Shown here piece after piece: positions 52,825 through 62,930 of a stretch of 64,000 nt of DNA. Numbering within the stretch: the stretch's first letter is position 1; every line of letters begins with the position of its first letter. Source of the stretch: Desulfobulbus oligotrophicus (GTDB lineage: Bacteria; Desulfobacterota; Desulfobulbia; Desulfobulbales; Desulfobulbaceae); the NCBI RefSeq assembly GCF_016446285.1, contig NZ_CP054140.1, positions 1,159,501 to 1,223,500 of the forward strand, in the 5' to 3' direction. Position numbers and translations under genes: made by a program. The notes below the pieces were generated by a model that did no database searches, was not told the DNA's origin, and saw nothing but the letters and a program-made list of their open reading frames with translations.

Positions 52825-52835
52825 GAGGTGTATGT

Positions 52836-53795
52836 GTGGAATCTGGTCATACTGATACATTGTTTATGAATGATTGTCAGCGCAGCGAGTTGATCAGACT
52901 GTGCCCGAACATTCGTTGGAATGTTGATATGGCGACCTATTCTACATTTCGTGCCGGTGGTACGGTCGAGGCGTTGGTGGATATCAATGCAATCGACAAA
53001 TTAAAGGCAGTGCTGCGATACCTGCACGCACAGCAGATTCCATGGAACATCGTTGGCGGCGGCTCTAATATTCTGGTTTCCCGGCGTTGTCATGTCGGTG
53101 TGTTCATCCGGCTGCGTAGTTCGATTCGGGAGATTACCCGCAGACCTTTGGTTACAGCTGCAGGTGAGCGCTGTTGCCTGCGGGTCCATGCCGGATGCAC
53201 GTTGGCATCACTGATCGGCTGGTGTATTCATAACAATGTAAGTGGACTGGAGTTCATGGCCGGAATACCCGGCAGCGTCGGCGGTGCTATCCGCATGAAT
53301 GCCGGTGCTTTTGGGCATGCCATCGGCGAGGTGTTGTCTTCTGTACAAATAATGGACGGTTTGGGGAATGTTGAAGAAGTCCCCAGGGAAAAGGTGTCCT
53401 TCACATATCGATCCAGCCGTTTTCCCGGCGAACCGGCGGATAAAGTGCTGATTACCAGTGGTGAGTTCTGCCTGCAACCTGCTGATGGCAGGGAAGTGGC
53501 CAGGCGTTGTCGGGAGATTATCGGTTTGCGTCGAGGCAGCCAGCCTAAAGGAGTCGGATCTGCCGGTTCTTTTTTTAAAAATCCGGAAGGTGACTTTGCG
53601 GGCAGGCTTATCGAACAGGCAGGATTAAAAGGTTTGCGGATTGGCAGGGCCATGGTCTCTGTCAAGCATGCCAATTTTATTGTCAACACCGGAGGCGCTG
53701 CTCCTGATGATATTATCCGACTCATGGAGGAGGTGCAGCGGCATGTGTTGCAGCATTCAGGTGTGTTGCTTGAACCTGAGGTTCATATTTACTAG
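52836..53795 (+). CDS. murB: UDP-N-acetylenolpyruvoylglucosamine reductase MurB
   Basis: A 319-residue FAD enzyme completing UDP-MurNAc synthesis. The FAD domain shows VGGGSNILVS and MAGIPGSVGGAIRMNAGAFG; the catalytic serine is in GSAGSFFKNP and the glutamate in LLEPEVHIY at the C-terminus. The GTG at 52836 has GAGAGG six bases upstream; ATG 52866 is an alternative. No ddl gene follows, unlike many clusters. Confidence 0.94.
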   Translation: MESGHTDTLFMNDCQRSELIRLCPNIRWNVDMATYSTFRAGGTVEALVDINAIDKLKAVLRYLHAQQIPWNIVGGGSNILVSRRCHVGVFIRLRSSIREITRRPLVTAAGERCCLRVHAGCTLASLIGWCIHNNVSGLEFMAGIPGSVGGAIRMNAGAFGHAIGEVLSSVQIMDGLGNVEEVPREKVSFTYRSSRFPGEPADKVLITSGEFCLQPADGREVARRCREIIGLRRGSQPKGVGSAGSFFKNPEGDFAGRLIEQAGLKGLRIGRAMVSVKHANFIVNTGGAAPDDIIRLMEEVQRHVLQHSGVLLEPEVHIY

Positions 53796-53813
53796 ATCAG
53801 GAAATGTTGGGAG

Positions 53814-54755
53814 ATGCCGATTTATACTCCCCGTCAGTCATCGTCGCGTTCTCGGAAAGGGGGGCGAAAGTTTAAAATAGCCCGTGGGATACTCGCTGCT
53901 TTTGGGGGTAAGAAGGCTGCTACGCTTAAAACCGCACAGTCGCAGACCCTGGTCATCAGTGCGCAACGGGCCTGGAAGTGGAAGTTACTGTGGAAAAACC
54001 TGCTGTTCGTCTGTATTCTTGTCGGTGTCGTTGGCTGCGGTTTGTGGGTCGGAGTCCAGTTGCTGTTGCAGTCGACCGTTTTTCGTCTGACTGATATCAA
54101 GATAGCAGGGAATCGTCATGCAAGTCAGCGTCAGGTCTTGGATCTTGCCGGACTGCAGCAGGGAGGGAATCTTTTCCACTTTGATAGTAAGGCGGCTGTT
54201 GCACGTATTGAAACGCATCCATGGATTGAGCGGGCGGAGATTAAAATCAACTGGCCCTCTGCCGTGGAAATAACTGTCAGTGAACTGCAGCCCTTTGCAC
54301 TGATCAATGTTGAGCATGGGAAGGAGCGGCGTCTCCGCTATCTGAACCGTGCCGGCCGCATTTTTTCTGAAGCCGGCCAGGGGCAGGAGATAGATTTTCC
54401 CGTTATCACAGGTGCGCACCATGAAAAAGATCTGGCAGTCGATCACCTGGTTGCAGGCAGTATGGCAAAGGCGGCATGTCAACTGCTTGACCTGGCCTCC
54501 CGGGGGAACGCTATTGTCCCGATTCAGGCGATCTCTGAAGTGCACCTTGATGCAGAGCAGGGGATCATCCTCTACCTGGTGGACCGGCCGTTCCCGATCT
54601 ACTTCGGTACGGATCGATTACAGGTCAAATACAATCGTTTGGTCAAGGTGCTTGGGCAGTTGTATGCAAAAAAACAGATCGATGCTGTTAAAGAAATACG
54701 GATGGATTATTTAGATGATAAAGTCTTGGTTACCGGAATCCAAAGTGATGGATGA
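53814..54755 (+). CDS. ftsQ: Cell division protein FtsQ
   Basis: A 313-residue bitopic protein. A basic cytoplasmic tail (about 1-60) precedes a transmembrane helix (about 62-85), the POTRA domain (VFRLTDIKIAGNRHASQRQVLDLAG) and a beta domain with WIERAEIKINWPSAVEITVSE. It is expected to act with FtsL and FtsB. It overlaps the ftsA start by eight bases. Confidence 0.94.
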   Translation: MPIYTPRQSSSRSRKGGRKFKIARGILAAFGGKKAATLKTAQSQTLVISAQRAWKWKLLWKNLLFVCILVGVVGCGLWVGVQLLLQSTVFRLTDIKIAGNRHASQRQVLDLAGLQQGGNLFHFDSKAAVARIETHPWIERAEIKINWPSAVEITVSELQPFALINVEHGKERRLRYLNRAGRIFSEAGQGQEIDFPVITGAHHEKDLAVDHLVAGSMAKAACQLLDLASRGNAIVPIQAISEVHLDAEQGIILYLVDRPFPIYFGTDRLQVKYNRLVKVLGQLYAKKQIDAVKEIRMDYLDDKVLVTGIQSDG

Positions 54756-55983
54756 GGAAATGGAAGAGCCGGTTCTCCGCGAGCCCGGTGAACTTGTCGC
54801 TGGTCTGGACATAGGGACGACCAAGGTCTGTGCCATGATCGGCGAGATCTTTGATGATCAGATTGAGATTATCGGTGTGGGTACTGCGGCTGCTTCAGGC
54901 ATGAAGAAGGGCGTAGTGGTCAACATTGAGTCTACGGTCAAGTCAATTCGTCAGGCTGTGGGAGCTGCATCGGATATGGCTGGTTGCGATATCCAGTCGG
55001 TTTTTGTCGGCATAGCCGGCAACCATATCAAAGGTTTCAACTCACCCGGTATCATTGCCATTAACAATCAGGAAATTCGCGAAAAGGATATCGCAGCGGT
55101 CATTCAGGCTGCTCAAACGGTTAAGATATCGGATAATCAACAGATTATTCATGTCTTGCCCCAGGAGTACATGGTTGATGACCACACCGGCATCCAGAAT
55201 CCGCTCGGCATGACCGGTGTCCGACTGGTTACCAATGTTCATATCGTCACCGCCGACAACACAGCTCTGCATAATCTGGTGACCAGTTGTAACCGTGCTG
55301 AACTGAATGTGGCTGAAATAGTGCTCGAATCAGTGGCCTCGTCGTTGACGGTTCTGACGAAGGATGAGATGGAGCTGGGTGTGGTTTTGATTGACATCGG
55401 CGGGGGAACAACAGATGTCGCCATTTTTTGTAACGGTACGATTAAACACACCTGGGAGTTGGCCCTGGGTGGCAACAATCTGACCAGCGATCTGTCTGTA
55501 GGGTTGCGTACGCCGCTTCAGGAGGCGGAAGAGCTCAAGTACCTCTATGGTGGTGCCCTGTCCGCGATGATCAAGGAAAATCATATTATCGAGGTGCCAA
55601 CGGTCGGCGATCGCAAGCCGCGGAAGGTATCACAGCGGATTATGGTTGAAATCCTTGAGGCGCGAATGGAGGAGATTCTCCAGATGGTCAACAAGAACAT
55701 CTGTGGTTCAGGGTATCGTAACCGGATTAATGCCGGTATTGTTATCACCGGAGGCACCGCACTTTTGGCCAACGTTGTGGAGATGGCAGAGCAGATATTT
55801 GATCTGCCGGTCCGAATCGGATACCCGCAGGGAGTGAACGGTAGAGTTGAAGAGATCCAGTCGCCTCGTTGTACCACCGGGGTCGGCCTGGTATTGTATG
55901 GCAGTAAAACAAAGACCTATGTGCCGAAGGAGAGTGGGGACATGGTCAAAAGAGCAAAAAAGTGGATAAAAAAATTTTTTTAA
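54748..55983 (+). CDS. ftsA: Cell division actin-like protein FtsA
   Basis: A 411-residue actin-fold protein that tethers FtsZ to the membrane. VAGLDIGTTKVCAMIGE begins the ATPase core; DIGGGTTDVAIF and GIVITGGTALLANV are the phosphate and adenosine motifs. The C-terminal DMVKRAKKWIKKFF is the membrane-targeting amphipathic helix. The start is taken at the ATG overlapping ftsQ; the ATG at 54760 is also possible. Confidence 0.96.
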   Translation: MDEEMEEPVLREPGELVAGLDIGTTKVCAMIGEIFDDQIEIIGVGTAAASGMKKGVVVNIESTVKSIRQAVGAASDMAGCDIQSVFVGIAGNHIKGFNSPGIIAINNQEIREKDIAAVIQAAQTVKISDNQQIIHVLPQEYMVDDHTGIQNPLGMTGVRLVTNVHIVTADNTALHNLVTSCNRAELNVAEIVLESVASSLTVLTKDEMELGVVLIDIGGGTTDVAIFCNGTIKHTWELALGGNNLTSDLSVGLRTPLQEAEELKYLYGGALSAMIKENHIIEVPTVGDRKPRKVSQRIMVEILEARMEEILQMVNKNICGSGYRNRINAGIVITGGTALLANVVEMAEQIFDLPVRIGYPQGVNGRVEEIQSPRCTTGVGLVLYGSKTKTYVPKESGDMVKRAKKWIKKFF

Positions 55984-56004
55984 CGTAACCGATTTCTCTT
56001 TTGG

Positions 56005-56024
56005 TACCATCGGATTCGATGGTA
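56005..56024. repeat. Perfect 8-bp inverted repeat between ftsA and ftsZ
   Basis: TACCATCG (56005-56012) and CGATGGTA (56017-56024) flank a 4-base loop. No T-run follows, so it is not a typical terminator. It lies 44 bases before the ftsZ start and could be an operator, an RNA-processing hairpin or an attenuator. Confidence 0.5.
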
Positions 56025-56067
56025 TGTTAATGGAAAGTTTACGGAAAATTTTTCTTGGGAGAGAATC

Positions 56068-57288
56068 ATGCCTTTCAGGATGGCCGAAGAAGAAACAGTT
56101 GCCGTGATCAAGGTGATCGGAGTCGGCGGAGGTGGCGGCAACGCTATCAATACCATGGTCGAGCGTCGACTGGCAGGCGTACAGTTTATTGCCGCCAATA
56201 CCGATATGCAGGCTTTGGAGAAATCTCGAGCTGACATCCGCTTACAGTTGGGGCCTGGCATTACGAAGGGAATGGGCGCCGGTGCTGACCCGGAAATGGG
56301 CCATGAGGCGGCACAGGAGAGTCATGAGGATCTGCAGGCCGTTATCAAAGGTGCTGACATGGTTTTTGTTACCGCCGGATTGGGCGGCGGTACCGGTACC
56401 GGAGCAGCACCAACCATTGCCAAGTTAAGTAAAGAGGCGGGTGCCCTGACAGTGTCTGTTGTTACCAAGCCGTTTTATTTTGAGGCAAAAAAACGGATGC
56501 GTAATGCCGAAGCGGGTTGGGAGAAGCTGAAAGAGTTTTCAGATACCATCATCACTGTACCCAATGACCGTCTGCTGAGCCTGATGAACAAGAACTCCAC
56601 CCTGGTGGACATGATGCAGATGGTTGACAATGTACTGTTTCAGGCAGTCAAGGGTATTACGGATCTGATTAATTTACCCGGGCACATCAATGTTGACTTT
56701 GCTGATCTCAAGGCCGTTATGAAAGAGGTCGGTCCTGCAATCATGGGTACCGGATCAGCAGTGGGTGACAACCGTGCCACCGAGGCGGCTAAACGGGCTA
56801 TTGACAACCAGCTGCTGGAGGAGGTGGGGATTGATGGTGCCCGTGGCATCCTCATCAATATTTCAGCAGCCAGAGAAACACTGACCATGAACGAGTTCAT
56901 GGAAGCCTCGGCTTTGATCCAGGAAAAAGCGCACGACGATGCCAACATCATCATTGGTGCTCTGTTTGATGAATCCCTGGGAGAAGAGTTGCGGGTTACG
57001 GTTATTGCCACCGGCATATCAAGTATAGAAGAACCGGAGGTTTCGCAGCTGGAGGTGGTACGGACGACGCGTCAGAACCTTGCCGGTTCCTCCCTGCCCG
57101 GGTCCAAGTCCAAGTTGTCCCGGCTGCTTGAAGAGGACATCAGTCTTCAGGAAAACACGACGGCAACCATTGCTAAGCCGAACCCCCTTCCCAAGGGGTT
57201 GCCGCGTATGCCCAAACCTATCTTTGATGAGCATGATCTTGGTAGTGAACTTGACGAACCGGCCTATCTTCGCAAAAAGGCCAACTGA
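56068..57288 (+). CDS. ftsZ: Tubulin-like cell division GTPase FtsZ
   Basis: A 406-residue FtsZ that forms the division ring. The GTP loop GGGTGTG (106-112), [12 protein letters not shown], the T7 loop NVDFADLK and a short linker are present. It ends in a normal conserved C-terminal peptide, [12 protein letters not shown], for binding FtsA and partners. GGGAGAG lies before the ATG. The 84-base gap after ftsA holds an inverted repeat, and a hairpin follows the gene. Confidence 0.97.
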   Translation: MPFRMAEEETVAVIKVIGVGGGGGNAINTMVERRLAGVQFIAANTDMQALEKSRADIRLQLGPGITKGMGAGADPEMGHEAAQESHEDLQAVIKGADMVFVTAGLGGGTGTGAAPTIAKLSKEAGALTVSVVTKPFYFEAKKRMRNAEAGWEKLKEFSDTIITVPNDRLLSLMNKNSTLVDMMQMVDNVLFQAVKGITDLINLPGHINVDFADLKAVMKEVGPAIMGTGSAVGDNRATEAAKRAIDNQLLEEVGIDGARGILINISAARETLTMNEFMEASALIQEKAHDDANIIIGALFDESLGEELRVTVIATGISSIEEPEVSQLEVVRTTRQNLAGSSLPGSKSKLSRLLEEDISLQENTTATIAKPNPLPKGLPRMPKPIFDEHDLGSELDEPAYLRKKAN

Positions 57289-57344
57289 AAGCACTATCCG
57301 GCCGGCAAGAAACAAACCGGCATGGACGTTATTGCAAACGGGGG

Positions 57345-57372
57345 GGTATCCTGGGATACCACCTCGTTTTTG
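57345..57372 (+). terminator. Possible terminator after ftsZ
   Basis: GGTATC and GATACC form a 6-bp stem around CTGG (57345-57360), flanked by more partly pairing G/C, followed seven bases later by TTTTT. It ends the cluster about 55 bases after ftsZ. It also argues against starting the next gene at 57322. Confidence 0.4.
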
Positions 57373-57435
57373 TTTGATTTTTCTGTTGAAAATGACGACT
57401 GTAACGCAATCTTTGACAAAACTGTTCTCTTCCTC

Positions 57436-59190
57436 ATGATGCGGACTATGCCGTCAGTGCTTATCAACGAAATCGGTACAGTACGTAAAAAATGGACAGA
57501 CAGACTGCCTGTCGCCCTCCTTTATCCGAATATCTATTCAGTTGCGGTGTCCAATCTCGGCTTTCAGCTCGTTTACTCCTTACTCAACCGTATCGATGGT
57601 GTTGTCTGTGAACGGTTTGTGTATCCTCGAGCCGGAGAACCGTTCCGTTCGCTCGAGTCATCCCGTCCGTTGCGTGATTTTCCGTTAGTTTTCGGATCTG
57701 TCAGTTTTGAACACGATTACCCGCGGCTGGCCGCCATGTTGGCGGCTGGAGCGATTGCACCTTTTGCTGAGGATAGAGCATCCGTCATCAGTCCGGGAGA
57801 ACCGGTGGTGGTTCTGGGCGGCGTGGGCGTCTTCATGAACCCGGAACCACTTGCTCTGTTTGCAGATGTCATGGTCATAGGTGAGGCTGAAGCTGTTCTT
57901 GAGCCGCTGATCGGGCTCTTGAGACATTTCACGACAAGCAGTCGCGCAGATCTCACAATGACGATCGGTACCTCTGTTCCCGGCTGCTATATCCCGGGGG
58001 CATATCATTTTTCCTGGAAAGAGAATGGGGCGGTTGCAGCTGTTACCCGGCCGTTGGCGTTGCCGGCACGTGTGACCAAGGTGGTTGCTCCGGTTATGGA
58101 TACAGCGGCCCACTCGACCTTGCTTTCGCCGGATGCAGAACTGGGGATGTATATGGTCGAGCTGGGAAGAGGGTGCAGTCGGGGGTGCCGGTTCTGTGCA
58201 GCAGGATTTATTTATCGTCCACCACGATTGTGGAGTGCTGAGGCCATTGTCCAGGGCCTGAAGGAGCGTCCGGATCAGATGGACCGTGTCGGTCTGCTTG
58301 GCATGGAAATGGCTTCCGAAGCAACTACGGATGTAATCGCTGCCTATCTGCACGGGGATGGGTGCTCTCTCTCGTTTTCTTCACTGCGGGCCGACCGGAT
58401 TTCCGAACAGACGATGCAACTTCTGGCCGACTCACAACTGAAAAGTGTAGCCATTGCAGCGGACGGCTGTTCGGAACGATTGCGTACGCTGATCAACAAG
58501 GGGTTAAGCCGGGCAGATCTTCTTTCTGCGGCTGTCCGCCTGGTGACCGCCGGGATCTTCCAGCTTAAACTCTACGTCATGATCGGCCTGCCAACCGAAA
58601 CCTATGATGATCTGGATGAGTTCGTTGCACTTGTTGATCAGCTGCAGGCAAGTATCTTACCGATCGGGCGGGAAAGAGGCCGGGTGACAGAGCTGACGTT
58701 GTCTATCAACTGTTTTGTTCCCAAACCCTGGACCCCTTTCCAATACTGTGCTTTTGGTGGATTAACGGCTGCTGAGGCGGCAGTCACAAGCACCGGACCG
58801 GCTTTGACTGCCTTGAAAGGGAAGGTAAAATACCTGCGTAGAAAGCTGGCTGCCAAGGCCAACCTGCAGCTTAAATTCGATCATCCGGAGCAGGCCCTGC
58901 AGCAGGCTGTCTATGCCCGTGCCGATCGTCGGATCGGCCCGGTGCTGCTTGATATCGGCAGTGGTCGATATACGTTCAAGCAGGCCCTGCAGCGACACGG
59001 GCTCAATCCCTGGCAATATGCCGTACGAGCCCGCAATTATGACGAGATGATGTGCTGGGAGGTGATCGATCACGGCATACATGCACAGTATCTGTGGGAG
59101 GAGTACGAACGTGCCTTACAGGGACGTCTGACCGCGGCCTGTCAGCCGGACATCTGCCGTCGATGCGGGGTGTGTCATGCTGCACCGTAA
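57436..59190 (+). CDS. B12-binding-type radical SAM protein
   Basis: A roughly 584-residue member of the radical SAM family with an N-terminal B12-binding-like part (ALLYPNIYSVAVSNLGFQLVY; VLGGVGVFMNPEPLALFADV). The cluster motif CxxxCxxC is GRGCSRGCRFCAAGF (Cys247, Cys251, Cys254). A C-terminal CRRCGVC tail may hold another cluster or metal. The layout recalls the TIGR03960-like family with unknown function. The frame opens at 57322, but the hairpin lies there and the homology begins near LINEIGTV, so I use the ATG at 57436; 57448 is also possible. It overlaps the kinase gene by 14 bases. Confidence 0.8.
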   Translation: MMRTMPSVLINEIGTVRKKWTDRLPVALLYPNIYSVAVSNLGFQLVYSLLNRIDGVVCERFVYPRAGEPFRSLESSRPLRDFPLVFGSVSFEHDYPRLAAMLAAGAIAPFAEDRASVISPGEPVVVLGGVGVFMNPEPLALFADVMVIGEAEAVLEPLIGLLRHFTTSSRADLTMTIGTSVPGCYIPGAYHFSWKENGAVAAVTRPLALPARVTKVVAPVMDTAAHSTLLSPDAELGMYMVELGRGCSRGCRFCAAGFIYRPPRLWSAEAIVQGLKERPDQMDRVGLLGMEMASEATTDVIAAYLHGDGCSLSFSSLRADRISEQTMQLLADSQLKSVAIAADGCSERLRTLINKGLSRADLLSAAVRLVTAGIFQLKLYVMIGLPTETYDDLDEFVALVDQLQASILPIGRERGRVTELTLSINCFVPKPWTPFQYCAFGGLTAAEAAVTSTGPALTALKGKVKYLRRKLAAKANLQLKFDHPEQALQQAVYARADRRIGPVLLDIGSGRYTFKQALQRHGLNPWQYAVRARNYDEMMCWEVIDHGIHAQYLWEEYERALQGRLTAACQPDICRRCGVCHAAP

Positions 59191-60748
59191 ACGGATGGTA
59201 ACCCGCAGGGGCGAGCGACCGCAGCTGCCCGTTCTGACAAATCTTCTCCAGGTTCTGGACAGGCTGCGCCAGAAGATCACCGGCAGTATATCTGACTATG
59301 TTTCGCTCTGGAGACGACTTCGCTACCGGGGGCTCAGAACCGCCCTGCTTCCATTCGAACTGGTCAAGTACTTTGCCTTTACCTCACTGCTGCTTATCCT
59401 GCTCGCCTCTTTTCTGCTTTCCTGGATGCTGGCCGCCAATGCCAAAGCCGTTCTTCTGCAGCGGAGTGAGGCCTACTCCCAACTGTTTGCCGAGTACGTT
59501 AACCGGCAGGTTTTTCTTCAGTTTGTTCTGCCGACAGTGGTTCGCTACGGCAAGATAGCGCTGTCTGAGCACGAACAGTTCGAACGACTTGATAAGATTA
59601 TCTCCAATATCACCCGGGGTATGCGTATCGAATCCGTCACCATCTTTGAACCGCTTCAAAATCGCATCGCCTACTCCACCATAACCGAACTGATGGGAAA
59701 GAGGGATATGGGCGGGCTGGAGTACCAGAAGGCGGCCAAGGGAGAAAGCGATTCCGTGCTGATCAGTGGTGGCAGTCTGCTGAGCCTGCTTCCGGGCATG
59801 CCCGAAATCTCGTGCACTCTCAAGACCTATGTCCCGTTCCGGCACGAAAATAAGTTGGGCCAGCGCACTGGTGAGGTCATGGGGGTGATCGAGGTGATTC
59901 AGGATCTCTCCGAAGATCTTGAGGCAATCATCCGGTTGCAGGGCCGGGTTATAGTCATGTCACTGATCGCCATGTCGATCCTGTTTACCATACTCAGCCT
60001 GATCGTCGTACGGGCGAACCGGATTATGGCCGAACGGGCTGAAGAGCGACTGCGCCTGGAAGAGGAGCTCAATGAAGCGCAGCGCCTTGCCTCGCTGGGT
60101 AAGATGGTGGCTGCAGTTTCGCATGAAATAAAAAATCCATTGGGTATCGTCCGTTCAACCGCTGAAATTCTCGGTAATCGGATCAGTAAGGTGGCTCCGG
60201 GTAATGAGAAGTTAGCGACCATCATTGTGGAGGAGACGTCCCGTCTGGACGGTATTGTTCGTGAGTTTCTCGATTTTGCCAGGCCCCGCGAGCTCCGCAA
60301 GTCTGCAGGATCGCTCAATGTGGTGATCGATCGCCTTCTTCGCTTCATCGAGCCGGAGTTACAGCAAAAGGGAGTGAAGGTGCACAGTGAGCTGGCCGAG
60401 GATCTCCCGGAGATACTCTTTGACAATGAGCAGATCTACCAGGTCATTCTGAACATCGTGATCAACGCTATTCAGGCCATGCCCGAAGGGGGGTTCATGA
60501 CACTGACCACCACTGAGCAGAACGGTGAGGTGGTTCTTGAGATAACCGATACCGGTCTTGGTATTCCCCCCGAAAACATCGAACAGGTCTTTACTCCCTT
60601 TTATACCGGAAAAAATCGTGGTACAGGCCTCGGGCTGTCCATTGCAAAGGGTATTGTTGATAAACATCATGGTACACTCACGGTGAACAGTTGTTTCGGT
60701 GAGGGCAGCACCTTTCGCCTGACCCTGCCCCCGGGTGAAGAGGTGTGA
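59177..60748 (+). CDS. Membrane sensor histidine kinase
   Basis: A 523-residue kinase. A first transmembrane helix (about 64-86), an extracytoplasmic sensor domain (about 90-255), a second helix (about 257-279), the HisKA domain with His316 (AAVSHEIKNPLG) and HATPase with NIVINAIQAM, DTGLGIPPENI and GTGLGLSIAKG follow in order. No response regulator is beside it. The ATG lies inside the end of the radical SAM gene, so they are co-translated. Confidence 0.92.
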   Translation: MLHRKRMVTRRGERPQLPVLTNLLQVLDRLRQKITGSISDYVSLWRRLRYRGLRTALLPFELVKYFAFTSLLLILLASFLLSWMLAANAKAVLLQRSEAYSQLFAEYVNRQVFLQFVLPTVVRYGKIALSEHEQFERLDKIISNITRGMRIESVTIFEPLQNRIAYSTITELMGKRDMGGLEYQKAAKGESDSVLISGGSLLSLLPGMPEISCTLKTYVPFRHENKLGQRTGEVMGVIEVIQDLSEDLEAIIRLQGRVIVMSLIAMSILFTILSLIVVRANRIMAERAEERLRLEEELNEAQRLASLGKMVAAVSHEIKNPLGIVRSTAEILGNRISKVAPGNEKLATIIVEETSRLDGIVREFLDFARPRELRKSAGSLNVVIDRLLRFIEPELQQKGVKVHSELAEDLPEILFDNEQIYQVILNIVINAIQAMPEGGFMTLTTTEQNGEVVLEITDTGLGIPPENIEQVFTPFYTGKNRGTGLGLSIAKGIVDKHHGTLTVNSCFGEGSTFRLTLPPGEEV

Positions 60749-61021
60749 TATCCGCTGTACAGATGATGGTAGACTGAAAAACCGGTGGGAATCGCCGCCT
60801 GTGATCTTCGCGTGAAACCGACGGCGTGTCTGTTGCAAGAACCGGAGCGACTCTGCAACTATTGACCTGTCGAGCCCGGTCAGCACTTGTTAGTTTTTTG
60901 GGATGCCTGGGGGTGTTGTTGCACTGCTGATTGTTTGCTGTTGATGTGATTTTTTTGTGACGAGAAAGGTTTTTTTGCGGGAACCTTTTGCATCTGGTTA
61001 CTGTCCATTGATTTTTCGCTT
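60749..61021. other. Intergenic region between the two kinases
   Basis: About 270 bases without a gene. A weak TGACC/GGTCA hairpin followed by a T-run near 60865-60900 could end the first kinase transcript. I looked for riboswitch signatures and saw none. Confidence 0.3.
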
Positions 61022-62797
61022 ATGCTGAAAGCCAACCTTCATAGCCGATTACATGTTTCTCTGAAAGTTGCTGGTGTGTATCTGGTGGTGGCCGCTCTCT
61101 GGATGCTTTGTTCTGAGCAGCTCGTTCGGTTTTGGATACAGGATCTCGAATGGGTTCTGAGGGTACAGCGCATCAATGGACTGTTGACTGTCATCGTAAC
61201 TGCTGCGCTGTTGTATGTTTTGTTTAAACGGGAGATCACCTCCTCGGTTGTCACAACCGATCACCTGCGAAAGAACAGACAGGAGTTGCTGGATATTCTT
61301 GATGCCATGCCGGTCGGGATTGTGCTCACCGATGGCACGGTCATCGAGTATATGAATATCAACTTTTCCGAACGATTCGGTTACAGTCTGGACGAGATAC
61401 CTACTCGTGAACAATGGTTTTTGCTTGCTTATCCCGATTCGGTTTATCGACGTGAACTCATTGACACGTGGTATGATGGAGTTGAAAATGCAGGAAGGAA
61501 CGGGACGTTGATTCCAGCTGTCGAAACCAAGGTCACCTGCAAGGATGGTAATGTTCGGCAAGCCATTGTGAACACTCAGGTTATTAATGATCGAATAGTG
61601 ATTATTTACACTGATATCACTGAGCGGGAGTTGTTGCGCAATGAACTTATCAAGATCCAGAAATTAGAGTCCATTGGGGTGCTGGCTGGAGGGATCGCCC
61701 ATGATTTCAATAATATCCTGACTGGAATCATGGGCAGTGTGAGTCATGCCCGTACGCTGATTGCTCCAGAACACGGTGCGAGCCAACCGCTTATGGCCGC
61801 CGAGAAAGCAACCGGGCGTGCTGCCGAACTGACCAGACAGCTGCTGACGTTTGCCAGTGGCGGTGAACCGGTAAAAAAGGTTATTGCCGTTCAACCCATG
61901 GTCGAGGAGGCCGTCACTCTGATGCTGCGTGGTACCAACGTACGCGACGAGATACAGGTGGATGAGGATGTTCAGGCGATAGAGGCTGATGAAGGACAGA
62001 TAACCCAGGTTCTGCATAATGTCATTATCAATGCTGTGCAGGCAATGACGACCGGTGGGGTTTTGCGGGTGAAGATCGGCAATCAGCGGATTGACAGCAG
62101 CACTGGGGATCTTCCTGCCGGTAATTATGTGCAGATCTCCATCACCGACGAAGGAGACGGCATCCCTCCGGAGATTCTGGAACGTATTTTTGATCCGTAT
62201 TTCACCACCAAAGACTCTGGCAGCGGTTTGGGGCTTGCCTCAGCCTACTCGATCATGACTCGGCACGATGGTCACATCCGTATTGAATCAACTGGTGCCG
62301 GCGGCACAGTATGTACGCTTCTGCTGCCGACCACTGAGAAGCCGCTATCGGTACCGATGGCTCCGGCTTCCTTGCGGGAGCTGCATCACAGCGGGCAGGC
62401 AAAAAAACGACATCCCATTCTGGTCATGGATGACGAACCGATCATCCGTGATATGACCACTGCCATGCTCAGCTATCTGGGATATACGGTTCACGCCTGT
62501 GAAGACGGTGAAACAGCTGTACAGCTGTACAAAAAGGCCCTGGCCGAGGGAGCCGGATACAGCGCGGTGCTCATGGATCTCACCGTGCCCGGTGGGCTGG
62601 GGGGGCTGGAAACGTCACGTCAGATTTTGGCCCTTGATGAGGATGCCTGTCTTGTGGTGTCCAGCGGATACAGTCAGGATCCGATCATGGCTGACTGTCA
62701 GGCCTACGGTTTTGCAGGCGTGCTGCCTAAACCGTACACCATGGCAAATCTTGAACAGACGATGACGGCAGTCCTGGCGACACGGTCTGCGATTTAA
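61022..62797 (+). CDS. Hybrid sensor histidine kinase with PAS and receiver domains
   Basis: A 591-residue membrane protein. Two helices (about 14-32 and 51-68) are followed by a PAS domain (about 85-205), the HisKA domain with His227 (GGIAHDFNNILTG), HATPase (INAVQAM, DEGDGIPPEIL, GSGLGLASAYS) and a C-terminal receiver (about 455-590) with the acceptor Asp in AVLMDLTVPGG and Lys in LPKPY. No output domain is visible, so it likely passes the phosphate on or acts as its own sink. Confidence 0.92.
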   Translation: MLKANLHSRLHVSLKVAGVYLVVAALWMLCSEQLVRFWIQDLEWVLRVQRINGLLTVIVTAALLYVLFKREITSSVVTTDHLRKNRQELLDILDAMPVGIVLTDGTVIEYMNINFSERFGYSLDEIPTREQWFLLAYPDSVYRRELIDTWYDGVENAGRNGTLIPAVETKVTCKDGNVRQAIVNTQVINDRIVIIYTDITERELLRNELIKIQKLESIGVLAGGIAHDFNNILTGIMGSVSHARTLIAPEHGASQPLMAAEKATGRAAELTRQLLTFASGGEPVKKVIAVQPMVEEAVTLMLRGTNVRDEIQVDEDVQAIEADEGQITQVLHNVIINAVQAMTTGGVLRVKIGNQRIDSSTGDLPAGNYVQISITDEGDGIPPEILERIFDPYFTTKDSGSGLGLASAYSIMTRHDGHIRIESTGAGGTVCTLLLPTTEKPLSVPMAPASLRELHHSGQAKKRHPILVMDDEPIIRDMTTAMLSYLGYTVHACEDGETAVQLYKKALAEGAGYSAVLMDLTVPGGLGGLETSRQILALDEDACLVVSSGYSQDPIMADCQAYGFAGVLPKPYTMANLEQTMTAVLATRSAI

Positions 62798-62930
62798 TCG
62801 TCAACTCTTGGTTAGAGTCCCGTTGAATCAGCAGTCCTGCCCCTTCATGATCTACTCGTTGATGGTCTTCAGAAATCTTGAACAGTCGGTTGTCGACAAT
62901 CAGCACCAATATCGGTGTAAGAGGGAAGTA

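Noticed and set aside
60749-61021. Possible riboswitch before the hybrid kinase
   Set aside because: No cobalamin, c-di-GMP or other known box could be recognised, only a weak hairpin.
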